The position numbers and the translations under genes are program-made. A stretch of DNA of 64,000 bases from Branchiostoma floridae (taxonomy: Eukaryota > Chordata > Leptocardii > Amphioxiformes > Branchiostomatidae), in contig NC_049979.1 in assembly GCF_000003815.2 (NCBI RefSeq), positions 28,924,226 to 28,988,225 of the forward strand. Direction: 5' to 3'. Shown here piece after piece: positions 42,621-54,400 of the stretch (position 1 is the first letter of the stretch; every line of letters begins with the position of its first letter). The notes under the pieces were generated by a model. It made no database searches. It saw nothing but the letters and a program-made list of their open reading frames with translations, and was not told the DNA's origin.

Positions 42621-44355
42621 TATCTTTCATGGCACCTTAGGATCGGCATGCTTGGAGATTACTCTATGCTGAGAAAGGGAGTTTTGCCCCGAGTACTCTC
42701 CTAAAAAATAACCGATTTCGCCCCATAAGTGCACCAAAACTCCATTTTCAGCATTGAGAACCTTAATTAAGCTTTACAACAATTTTTGTAAATAGACAAT
42801 TGTGCCGTACTAGTATGTATTTTGAATATGTAATTTTTTGTACTCCTTGCATTTGTTAAACGTACTTGTGTAACAATACTGTAAAAAAAATTGTCAAGCG
42901 TTGCAATTCAGCTGCTAACTAAGGTCGCAAGGCTGCTTTTACTTTGTCATATTCTTGAAAACAATAAACCAGTCTACTACTACTTTAATATCTTAATAGG
43001 CTATGTTAAAAATCACGAACCAGCGCTTTCCAAAAGTCTGCAAAAGAGGCTACCAGAGTGTTACGTGGGCTGGAGTTATCACGTAGATTAGCCTGGATTT
43101 CAGGCCCCAGCCCAATCGCAATAATATCTATCGTGCAGTTATCAGGGTCCAACTCAGTTGGCCTGTGTAGGCGAAATGGAAACAGTCTGGCATCCTGGAT
43201 ATTGTTGTATTGACGATGTCCAGAAAGTGGTCAAGGTTTCTAACCTGGTTTCTGACCCATTCTCCACTGGTCAATTTTGGATATTTTACCAGACCCAATC
43301 TACTAGGACACATAGGTCTGTTTCAGGGCAGACTGTCTTTGCAGCAAGCCTTTCGAGTTATCGCCGTCCATATTTGAAATCAATCCCGCTAAATTTTCCA
43401 CGGATTGTGCTTATGAACTGGGCGGGCGGGCTACACTGCTAGCACCGTAGAGATATCAGCGAGCTCACGATGGCATAGTTACCAACTTACCAGGTAAGGA
43501 GATTCCTATGAACAACGAATCCTTACAACTCTTTAAGTCGAACAGATACAGATATTCTTTCAAAACGCAGGAAAAGCTGGGGCTGTACCATGCTCTCTAC
43601 GTTTCCAGCTTTTTTATTGGCCACAAAAAAGGCTTTTCTCAGGGACACGTCACATGTGAACCTATCAGCAAAACGCTTGCTCAAACCCGGATCCAATGAA
43701 AGCACAGATGACAAAGCCTTTTGCTGTGAAAGCTTTACAGCTTTTCGATTGGCCGAAAGTCTATGCTTGTCATCGAATAAACCAATGAACGCACAGGACT
43801 GAAACCGGCCGGGCCGCCTTGTGCAACCTAACGTAATAAGTGAAAGGTCTCTCCACCATGTAACATGGCTTTACATAACTATAACTATATATATATTTAT
43901 ATTTATATAGAATACTTTTTGTGGATGAATGTAAAGAAAGACACACTCTCACACTGTTATCTAAAAGAAATCCTCACTCGTTTATTCATTACATGTCTTT
44001 ATAAAATATGTACAAGTTGATACGATCAAGTAAGAGGGTTGTCATCACACATCCTGTGTGCTCACTAAGCCATGCAACATACAAATTCAACATAGAATGT
44101 TTCTAGACAAGTCATATGGTCTTCTTTGGGACATGTTTTTCTGTCTGAATTTTGTCTAGAAATATTAACCATAGAGACCATTCATTTTCGGCGAAGTCGT
44201 GGATTTGATAAACCCTTGACTAGAAACTTACACGATGGGCAAAATAATGTTTTCTAGATCTGCGGATACAAAATATGTTTCTCAATTACTGGATTGATAA
44301 AGTTAGACTGTAATTTCCATCATGAAAATTGAACTTGCTTGAAGTTTCGACTGCG
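42621..44355. other. No gene seen
   Basis: Short frames only. A 20-bp inverted repeat pair (ATGCTGAGAAAGGGAGTTTTG near 42667; CAAAACTCCATTTTCAGCAT near 42738-42757) suggests one more small foldback. Confidence 0.45.
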
Positions 44356-44626
44356 AACTCCAGTCTTTGTCAAGGAATGAACGATCTCACTGCTTCTGTG
44401 ACGTCACGTTATACTGATGGAACACGTGACTCGATGAGGAAGGCTTTACGACCATCTTTAAACAGAGACGGGGGGCGCCATAGGCCTTCTGCAAATTACG
44501 GTCCACTGCTCACCGAGTCACGTGTTCTATTTACATAATATGACGTCATCACCGAGTCACGTGTTCTATTTACATAATATGACGTCATAGAAGTGGACTG
44601 TTTATTCCTTGACGAAGAATGGAGTT
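44356..44626. repeat. Long inverted repeat with CRE and E-box motifs; right arm internally duplicated
   Basis: The left arm reads outward-in: ccag-tctt-gtcaaggaat, TGACGTCA (44399-44406), gaaCACGTGactcg (44421-44434). The right arm mirrors it and ends in ccttgacgaaga (to 44626). In the right arm a 39-bp segment with CACGTG and TGACGTCA is present twice in tandem (44511-44549, 44550-44588). It is probably a foldback element; the motifs could also be functional. Confidence 0.8.
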
Positions 44627-46237
44627 GGATTTGGGTAAGTCCAATTGTTGTGTTGGAAATTATAGTTCATAACTTTGATCCAAAATGGTTTCTACTATAA
44701 GACAGACTAAATTTCAATATGTTCCTTCCTTTTGGTTAGAATCGTACCGTTTTGTCGAAATGCAACGTATCATTCTCAAGTTTTCGGACGTACCCCCAAT
44801 GGAGGGTTCAATGCCGGTATAGTTCATCTAGTATGTGGTATCTACATGAAATAACCGTATTACCAAAATTAATATTGTTTGCAGCAAAGCATTCCAAAAG
44901 TACTTGTAATAAGTGGTACGTTTTACTCGATCCAACCACGTGGTCTTCGTGACAACTTCTTGCCTTTCTCTCTCAAGCTGCAAATTCTATCTATCTAATC
45001 ATAATTCATTTATATATCGATATAGATATACTATTAGATATATATCTCATCTATACAAAATTTTGTCATCTGTATGCGAATATTGCTTCATCTAGTACAT
45101 GTAGCTCTCAAAAACTGAGATATTAGGGCGGTAATAATATGCAGATCATATGTAAGAAAGTCTTCTCGTTTGCCAACAAATGTACAACTAATTCTCTTTA
45201 CAGAAGTATGAATATTGTGCAGCGACCACATTTTACCATTTACAAGTGGTCGCAACTTTACTTTGATAATCATAAAAACAGTCGATCGACGCTAGACCAA
45301 AAGAACGTCAAACAACTCACTTTTGGATCTAGAAATGACCACAGAACATTGACTAGAAAATGTATCAATTACAAATACCAAATCCGTGAAAAATCAAGGG
45401 TTTGGTTTCTCAGGCCAACACACGGAGCTGTGAGGTCAACACACATTGGGCCGTGTCGTCAACACATCTTTCTTTGACGTCAGCACACTTTGCAGCAATT
45501 ATAAAGATAGACAATGTCCATCAGCATAGTCCACACATGAAACAACTCAACAATGATGCCAGAGCTACGTACTCTTTATCACTGAACGTATCAAAACTAA
45601 ACCCCATGAAAATGGCCCAGATATTGAATTTCAAAGCTTTTTGTCTTCAAGACTGATCCTAAATGATAGCTGGCTCGTATAAATGAACAGACTGTTTCAG
45701 CAAAAATAGAAATACAATGACATCGACAGACATGTATCTCACGCTGATTATATCGTCGGGGCTAAAAAAAACTCCTGGTAATTTTTACAATGAATGGAAA
45801 TGTTGCCTGGAATGAAAGATTCTGTAATAGTGGGCCCAGAGAAGATATTGACTCAGCATGCAGCTATAAAGCAAACAAGGACAACCATCTAAATTCATAT
45901 GTGGGTAGCTACAAAGATGGAAGTGATTTTACACTCAGATGTTTTGAAATCACTTGGACACCACTGACAGTGTTACTACAAGAAAGTGTGTTCTTCTGAG
46001 ATTTTTTTCCGTCATGATCCTCAATTCATTGATCAAGTGCACATTGGAAATAAGGCGAGACCTAATAGTCTGTAACAGTCACTGTCAGTAACGATTGCAT
46101 ATGTTTAGTGCCAACGCGAAGAAAGAAATATAAACAACAGCAATGAAGCAGTCTCCGCCCCTGTGGCGTCGGCAAAATTGTTAGTAAGTATGTAATAAGC
46201 TTCTTCACCATTCCGAGTAAGCATTCGCAGCGAATTG
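44627..46237. other. No gene seen
   Basis: AT-rich sequence with short frames only. 'ttggatttgggtaagtccaatt' at about 44632 resembles 28608-28626, so it is a repeat fragment. Confidence 0.45.
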
Positions 46238-46380
46238 AATTTTGGGTAATATGTCAAAGGTGAAGACCCCGAGACATAAACAAATTGCGTCTGGACATTG
46301 TTATGCAAATTAAGACCATGGTCGGGATGAGAAATGTTTACAAGTCAGGGGCCTGCACCTTTGACATATTACCCACAATT
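46238..46380. mobile_element. Foldback MITE ('gggtaatatgtcaaaggtg' family), copy 1
   Basis: Inverted ends TTTGGGTAATATGTCAAAGG and CTTTGACATATTACCCACAA flank about 100 bp. The same ends occur at 52346-52473. Confidence 0.8.
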
Positions 46381-47489
46381 CCTGTCGCTTCCAACGGAAA
46401 GAACGAGGGCATCTGGTCCTGCATGGAATCTTAAGTAATACATTTTGACAGGGCAAACAAGGAATAGAATCTATGGCACCTACGAAGGCTGTATAATACA
46501 TTCTACGGCTTTGAATTGGCCCACCTTTTGACCAATGAAATATAGCTAACTTAACATATAGCTTGAACTTTGGGGCAAATCATAAAACCACTTTTGTTAC
46601 TACACTTCATTTCAGTATGCCAAGAACCTAATATATTTTTTTTATTGCAGCATATCTGAAGTGTATTGCAAATCAAAATCTTAGGAGTTATTAACCACTT
46701 CACAAAATGACGTTTGTGTCGTTACTCTGGAGTAAACTGAGAATATCGGGTGATAATATTTCTATTTTACCTACTGTAACAATTGGCGTGTACTGGGTGA
46801 ACCTTTTAGTCTACATGTAGTGCTTGTTATAGGCTGTTGAAAAGATTTCCCTAACTGCTGTTTGTTATTATCAAAACTGAGCCTATGTGACTGTGGCATG
46901 CGTATTGCAGGCGTCACATGGCTGTAATAATATACTATCTATATCAGTGTATTTCTTCACTATCTGTCTGCTGTGTGCAAAAAGGTTCAACAGTCAACAT
47001 GATACTATGAGGTATGCTCATACAATACATATGGCGGGGGTGTCACTCCGGGCGAGGTCACATATATCAAGCGATCATCGTACGATCGCTAGCATTGGTA
47101 TGAACAGCCATGCATGTGCCCTGCAAAGTATAGCTGTCTTGCTACACAAAATGCTGTCTTAGATACTTGTCGGTGGCTGGTTCTGTGACAGCCTGCTTGA
47201 AAGTTCTATGGCATCAAAATCGTACGACAATCGCGCGACGTACGTGACCTAGAAGAGATAATTATCTCAATGATCAGCGTTTTCTTTCGACAAGACTGTG
47301 GAATACTATGTAAATGCATCGCATGCCTATTATACAGACTTCTTCTGTTTCTGTTTTTATTTTGCTCGTCGGTCCTTTTGGTATGAAACATTTGTTGTTC
47401 TAGCTTTGACAAAACTTGTGTTTTGTTATCTGTTCATATAGACACCCTCGCCATAGGTTTGTTGGATGGCATAATCAGTGCATCATGTA
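46381..47489. other. No gene seen
   Basis: Only short frames without domain matches. Confidence 0.45.
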
Positions 47490-47935
47490 GCGTGTAGCTA
47501 GAACACATACCTGCACAGGAACACATGTAGCTAGAACGCATGCCTGCACAGGGACACATGTAGCCAGAACACATGCCTGTACAGGAACACATGTAGCTAG
47601 CACACATGCCTGTACAGGAACACATGTAGCTAGCACACATGCCTGCAAAGGAACACATGTAGCTAGAACACATGCCTGCAAAGGAACACATGTAGCTAGA
47701 ACACATGCCTGTACAGGAACACATGTAGCTAGAACACATGCATGTACAGGAACACATGTAGCTAGAACACATGCCTGTACAGGAACATGTGTAGCTAGAA
47801 CACATGCCTGTACAGGAACATGTGTAGCTAGAACACATGCCTGTACATGAACACATGTAGCTAGAACACATGCCTGCACTGTAACGTATGTAGCTAGAAC
47901 ACATGTCTGCACAGGAACACAGGAACGCACGCCTC
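47490..47935. repeat. 33-bp minisatellite, about 13 copies
   Basis: The unit is about 'aacacatgtagctagaacacatgcctgtacagg'-like in shortened form: acacatgtagctagaaca followed by catgcctgtacagga. Because 33 is a multiple of three, two minus-strand frames stay open and translate to 11-residue repeats (MCSSYMCSCTG and VQACVLATCVP). No start context, splice-linked partner or known domain supports translation. Confidence 0.92.
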
Positions 47936-48459
47936 CACCATTTCCAGCAGAACTTCAGGACTTTTTGTATTGCTTGTATCAGGTCTTCATAGTTGTCGTA
48001 TCATGGTAAGTAACTTATAACAGTGTCTCGAAGCACAGATCTGTTTGTAGCATCCTTCCAAAATTTTGTCCGAGTGGCCCATTTGTTTTCCATTGATGAT
48101 ATCTCTTCAATACACACGAACTTATATTGTCAATTGTCACGGTCAGTCTTCCTGATTCAGTTTCTCTCAAAATGTCGTTGTTAAGTTCATAAAATCTATT
48201 CCATATCAACTACCCTAGGCCTTCTCTTCTGTAAATAGGAAACGAATCAGATAAAATCCTCTTGGCCTGCAAGCGTTCTTTTTTTTACACTCTTGGCTTT
48301 TCCCGCCAAGCAAGCAAACAAACAATCCATAGGCACATTCGCCAACAAGTGTCGTCAGCAGTCTCACTTCTGGCGAGGAAAAACACTTGTGATGAGTTCT
48401 AGTCACTCAGAAGTTCATGACCAAACCAAAGTTCTCGATTCGCAGCTGAGATGAATTAT

Positions 48460-51400
48460 CTACAGCTTGATGTCCATGTCGTCTTTGTTCTCTGCTATGG
48501 TGGGGCAGTCGGCCTCACCACTCCTACTGAAGTCCCGAATACCCGCCCTTACGAAGTCCCTATCCAGGGCCATCGTGGGAACGGGCGACCCTGACCTCGG
48601 CGTCTCCTCCCCGGGTGCAGAAATGACAACTCTCGGTTCAGGTAAGTTGAGCCTAACCTCGGGGGTCACGGATGGCGACGAACCGCTCCTTGGTCTCTCA
48701 TGGGGTTGATCGGGATCGTCTCCTCGCCCAGGGACGAGAGAGGACGCCGAGTGACGCCTCCCGCTCTCGTCCGTGTACGGCAAGGACAGCTCGTTGGGAG
48801 ACCTGGGAGCAGTTCCGCTCTCTGAAAACCTCCTTTCCGGCGAGGACATTTTCTCGTTAATGGGAGAAATCTCTGCGGTGACTATAGTCCTCTTTGGTAC
48901 ACTGGGTACATTTGTGTTTGTTCTAGATGAACCGTGGTTCCCCTCTGGAGTGGTACCACCAGAGGTACCACCAGAGTTGTCAACGGTCATCCACCTCAAG
49001 ATATCCTGAATCTTTTCGTCTATTTTTGCCATTTTGATATTCAGACACTCCACCTCGTTCCTCAGCTCCTGCCTGATTCCGCACAGGCACTGAATAAGTT
49101 TCTCTGGAGAAGCATTGGGAGACAGAGCTATTCTCTCCGCGGATGGAGAGTCTACCAACGTGTCTAACTTCAAGTCGCTGCGTAAAATCCCACTATCCGT
49201 GGAGTCCGTTTTTCTCAGATTAGTGGTAGGGTTGTTGTTGCCTCCTGACGAGGAATTCCCGCGTCTGTCCTCGGCAGACTCTCCACGTTTCATCCTACCC
49301 CACATGCTACCCTTGTGCTTCTGCTCAGTCTGCACCCTCAGGGTGTTTTGCCGGCTAGTGTCACCTTGCTTTTGTTTCCCGGTCTCCCCGTTGGGAGTTT
49401 TGGAGGATTTGCCCCAGGCACTGACTTTGCCGCCGGACATCTTGTCCCTCTCGCCATTATGTGACGGATTCTGGTTGTTGTTACTACTACTAGAGGGACG
49501 CGGTAACCCATCTATTGAATTGTTGCCTTCGGTCACCTTGATGACTCTGGTATTCGGCCGAGAATTTCCTTCGCTGTCACTGTCGGCCCTCTCAATGTCT
49601 TCGTTGGGTTTTTCCTGTGTTCACACATTTGGGTAGGAAAAAGTTGATAGGATTTCAGTATGGTCTGAATTGTTGTTAAATATGTTAAACTTTGATATTG
49701 CATCCATGACAACATTGTAATTTCCAACAAAGTTTTGCATATAATTTAGGGCAGAAACTGGGAATGTGACATTCCGGGTGCGGCCATTTTGTTTGTAGAG
49801 GTCATGTTTTTTTTACCCATGTGTCGCACGTCAGTGTGACCGCAATAAAAAATTGGCGAAAATTTCGCAACTGTTGTAGCCAACACAATGAGATACCCCC
49901 GTACGAAATTTTTGAATGGCTTAACAGGTGATATTTATAAACACGTAAGTGATAGTAGAAAGTCGATTTCTAATGCTCTTAGGCTATTTGAAGAAAGATA
50001 GATAGATAGATAGATGGTTTATTGCGCAACAATTGCATCAGTGACAATAGCATTCAAATGTGGCGAAACGACCTGATCTTGCGGCGAATTGACCATGTGG
50101 CGAATTGACCATGTAGCGAAACGACCTGTAAATTAACCTCTCTTACCTGTACGTCACCAAGGCCTTTCCTGAACCTGGAGAATAGCTTCCTAACGGGGTG
50201 ATTGGATGGCAGATCCAGAGGAGGCTCATTCTTTCGCCTCTCCATCTCCTCCCTTTCGCGTTTTACATCCGCAATCTTTCTAAACACGAGCTGTTGTGGG
50301 AGGGGAAGGGAAGGAACAGTTTAATTGAAGAAGACACTTATTGCACATTTTTGCCCCACTGGGCTACGTAAAGGTCACATGGTAACAATCATATATATGA
50401 AACAGTGGAAGGAATCATACAAATCTATATGTGCATATATACGTCTAACATATTCTAGGACATTCGACTTCCTCTCGCTTCATGGTAATGGCATAAATGT
50501 CAAATACATTGTGCTTTGTAATCTTAGGCTAGGTCCCATTTAGGCCTACGTCACATTTACAAACCGGGGCTCGGCCGGGAAGCTTTCGGGAACAAAAAGT
50601 AAGATATATAAGACACCAAACTGCAAAGACGTAAAGAGAATATCGAGGGCGTTATTTGTGTACATCTCTAAGTATGCATTTCAATTTTTCGTTTCCACAA
50701 TCAGCCCGGCCGGGCCCCGGTTGGGGGGTTGCAGCTCCGGCCGGGCTCCGAAGTCACAAATTGGTCCCGTTGGACTACCGGGAATACCTCTCAGCGTTAT
50801 GGCGATCACGGCGTCAAGATTTTAACTGCGAGTTGAAAAATCCTGGGGCCCGTCCGTTCCCCCAAAATAGCCAGGTAGCCACATGGGGTCCCATGGGGTC
50901 ACTTTGGATAACCCATCGAAAGTGCAGAAAAAAGAACTCATCAACTACCCGGAGGGGCCCCTTTTTTAAAATGTGACCGTGACATTGCACAAGAAATGCT
51001 GAAAATTCTACTGGAACAGTCCTCACTGCTCTACAACATTTTATAGACTGGCATGTAAAGAAAAAGACGTTTATAAAACGAAAGCTCATACGTGTTGGTA
51101 TTATACTTACTAAAAGTATTCAAGTTTGCTTACTGCCATATCCAACACTTAACACAAGAGGCGTAAAAGTTTACAACAGCACTTGTCGACCCAAGTGCCA
51201 GGACGGCGGTAGGTATCGACTTTGGGCACCTTTGATCCACTTATGACGTCACATATCCCGATGATCATTGTAAGTCAGAGACCGTTGACACCGTTGACAT
51301 TTTATGTGTCATTCTACTGTGTTGGATAGCACTTAGTACTGAATTGAAAGCATTTTAAGTATAAAGCAGACATTTGTTCGATTGGAAGACACTTTCTCGA

Positions 51401-54400
51401 AAACCTAAGTTTACCTACCCTGTGTCTGAGGTTGTAAGTGAGCACGAGGTTTCTGGAAAACGAGTTTGCGAAGGCCGTGTAGAATTCCAGCACTTGCATG
51501 AGTCCATCGCGCTTGATGACGTGTAAGTCGCAATACGTAAGTGCTCGCACGTTTGCGCATGACTGGCCTAGCGTAGGCTCCTTCCAGAAGTTGTCCCCGA
51601 AAACGTCGCCTTTGCCTGCAGGTGAAGAGAACATTTGGGATCACAAGTAAGTATTTCATTGGCATCCACCCATTGTCATATGTTTGATAGACACAACATG
51701 GCTTTCTAAATCACGTGATAGCTGTCTACATAAGATTGTGATTGTAGAGTGGTAGATAGCGCTTGGGTAGAGAAAAAGAGTTGTAGGTTTTGGACCCCGT
51801 ATCGGCTCTTTTAAACTGAAGGAGCCAGTTTTGTTACAAACTTTGAAAGAGAACTCAACAAGGTTTAGGTAGGACCCACATAGATCCCGCCCCCCTGCAA
51901 TCTCTTCGTGTACCTCAATTTAAAAGTTTGTTCCTGTTTGCCTTTGCAATAAGTAAATTTCATGTCGACGATGTCCTAGGCAGATAAAAGAATTGGGACA
52001 TAGGAGAATTTTCATCAAATCATCCTTCTTACGTCTAAAGTAGATCTTCTCTATTTCAATGCCATATTGTATATTAAGAGGATAGATTTCTAATCGGTTT
52101 AAGTAGATATGTGATAAGATATTTTCAGAGGAGAAATTGGACGACGTGGATATCAAATGCAGATCGCCAGTGTCTTTCTTTTCCTCACTAGTGAAATAGA
52201 AATTGTATGTGGAAAGTGCGTTATCGTCAGATCGTAGTTAGTAATACTGATGACCAAGAAGGTTATTTTTCGGTTGTACATGGTGGAGTGACGTGTGCAT
52301 AACTAAACTCGTAAATAAGCTCGTGTACGCATGTGTGGCCACAATAATTGTGGGTAATATGTCAAAGGTGAAGGCCCCTGACTTGTAAACAGTTAAAGAT
52401 TGTCTCGATTTGCATAACAATGTCCAGCCGTTTTATCTCAGAGGCCCTCACCTTTTACATATAACCCACAATTCCTGTCGCCACGCATGCGTACTCGAAT
52501 GTGCGAAAGAGCTTAGTATGGACTCGGACATGACGTCACTCACCAAGGATTGCAACAACCTCGTCGTCCTGGATGACCTCCAGTGACCCCGATACAATGA
52601 AGCAGAGTGCGTCGATGCTCTCGCCGGAGTGGAAGAGCAGGTCCCCCGGTGCGGAGTGGCTAGTGGTAAACTGCATGGCCAGGGCACGCAGGCACCCGTC
52701 ACTCGCCAGGCGGAAGGCTGGGTGCTCATTGAACACTTTTCTGTTCAGGTGGACGCAGATGTCCGCCTTGATGTCCTTAGGGCAGATTTCAAGCACCTGT
52801 AGAGTAGAATGTAATACTTTAGTTACCTCCGTAAAACACATGTATTGTAGTGACTGCTAGCGCTGTTTGTTTGTAAGGACGATGTCTGTCCGTGGTCCAC
52901 AAGAAAACTAGAGAACATGCCTGGATGGATTGTTTTAGTATTTGGTGTGTGAGTAGGTCTTGCTTTGGATTAAATTCCCCCTTGAGGCTTGTTACGTTAC
53001 TGCAGCGGACCTTCCGGAGTAATCCGTGTAGGTTTGTACTGTAGGGGCCAAATTTGTTTGATTTTGTGAAAAAATAAGTCAAGAAAGGTTTGTTACAGCC
53101 CCGTCCTTGGTGCTAAATGTGCTGCTGTTGTTTCACTGCAGCAAATTAACACGCAATGCTATCATCAGGCATGCGGAGTCTATGGTTTTTGGCGTATGAG
53201 TTGGTTTTGATTTATGTGTGCGTGACAGCTAGTGAGGGAGAAGATAACCGGTAAGACTGTCAGGAAGTGCAGGAAGCACAGGTCAGAGGTGGCAGGACTA
53301 GTCGTTAATCAGAAATTCTAGGTCATGGGAAAGACTACGAATTTAAGGAGAGGTGTTATCTTTGGTCTGTTCGTTTGTCTGTGTCCTCGTAGTTGTATAT
53401 CTTCAGCAGAATGCGATCATGTGCGATGCACTACACAAAAACTCAGATTTCCTTGACACACCAGTGAAACTTCGTGTACATAAAATATCTCAATTTGTTG
53501 TTCAGATATCTATGAGCAAATGAGTTGATTTGAAAACAACCACACCCCTTTAAGAAGTTTGTGAGAAGATCGGTTTCCCTAGATCTGACCCACTTACAAT
53601 TACTGCAGGAAGTTAAAATCACAGTAGGTAAAAATCTGAACAACAAAATGAGATCTTAATTTTAATGGGATATACGCATTTACCTTTGTGCCAAATTTCA
53701 ACCCATTCGGCGAAAAACATAGCCTGTTAAAAACATTTGTTTTTGAATAACCCTATAATACCCTCGTTTCATGGAGGCAAAAAAAAGTTATGGGTTCCTT
53801 CAAGGGGAATATGCGGGAAGTAAATATGTATGTAATTACTTCTGAAACGGCTTTGCAACTGCTATTAACTTTACATTACACCAGTTCCAGAGGGAATGAT
53901 AAAAATGTCAGCATACATGTGCACATAAAAGTCACACATATTAATCACAGCCTCCAAGGCTTACCAACGTATGTTTTTCGCCTGATGAAAACCCCTTTAC
54001 AACTTAACACCTTTACATTAGGCGGCGAGAAGAGAAGATGAAAGGCTATTCCGACATTTCTTCAGTTTGCCTGTAGCAACAAGTTATCCATCACGTCCTG
54101 GTAATGTGATATTTTTGCTTGAGCAACGGAACTCCAATGGCATGATGGGTCAAGAAAATGGCCTCCTCTGTAATTCATACATCGCAAAACGTAACCGTAG
54201 ATATAATTTATAGGACCACCTGTGATTCATGTGCGTTTAACGGTAACCGTAATGCAAGACGTTTTATACTCTGCGTTTTGTTGCTCAAGTTTACTTCTTG
54301 AAGTTTACTTTACCTTGCGGAAAAGCTGAAATCCAGTACAGAATTCATGAAAGACACTCAGTTGTTAATGATATCTGGTCTCTAGACAATTTGTGTGTGG

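Noticed and set aside
47434-47930. Cysteine-rich 11-residue-repeat proteins
   Set aside because: A 33-bp minisatellite explains both open frames; kept only as a finding to check.
48215-48406. Minus-strand 63-codon frame (CFSSPEVRLLTTLVGECAYG...)
   Set aside because: It looks protein-like but has no recognised domain or splice partner; possibly part of a repeat, so not annotated as a gene.
48467-49636. Plus-strand open frames opposite the EAG tail exon
   Set aside because: They are antisense shadows of a long coding exon whose minus-strand product is clearly homologous to EAG channels.
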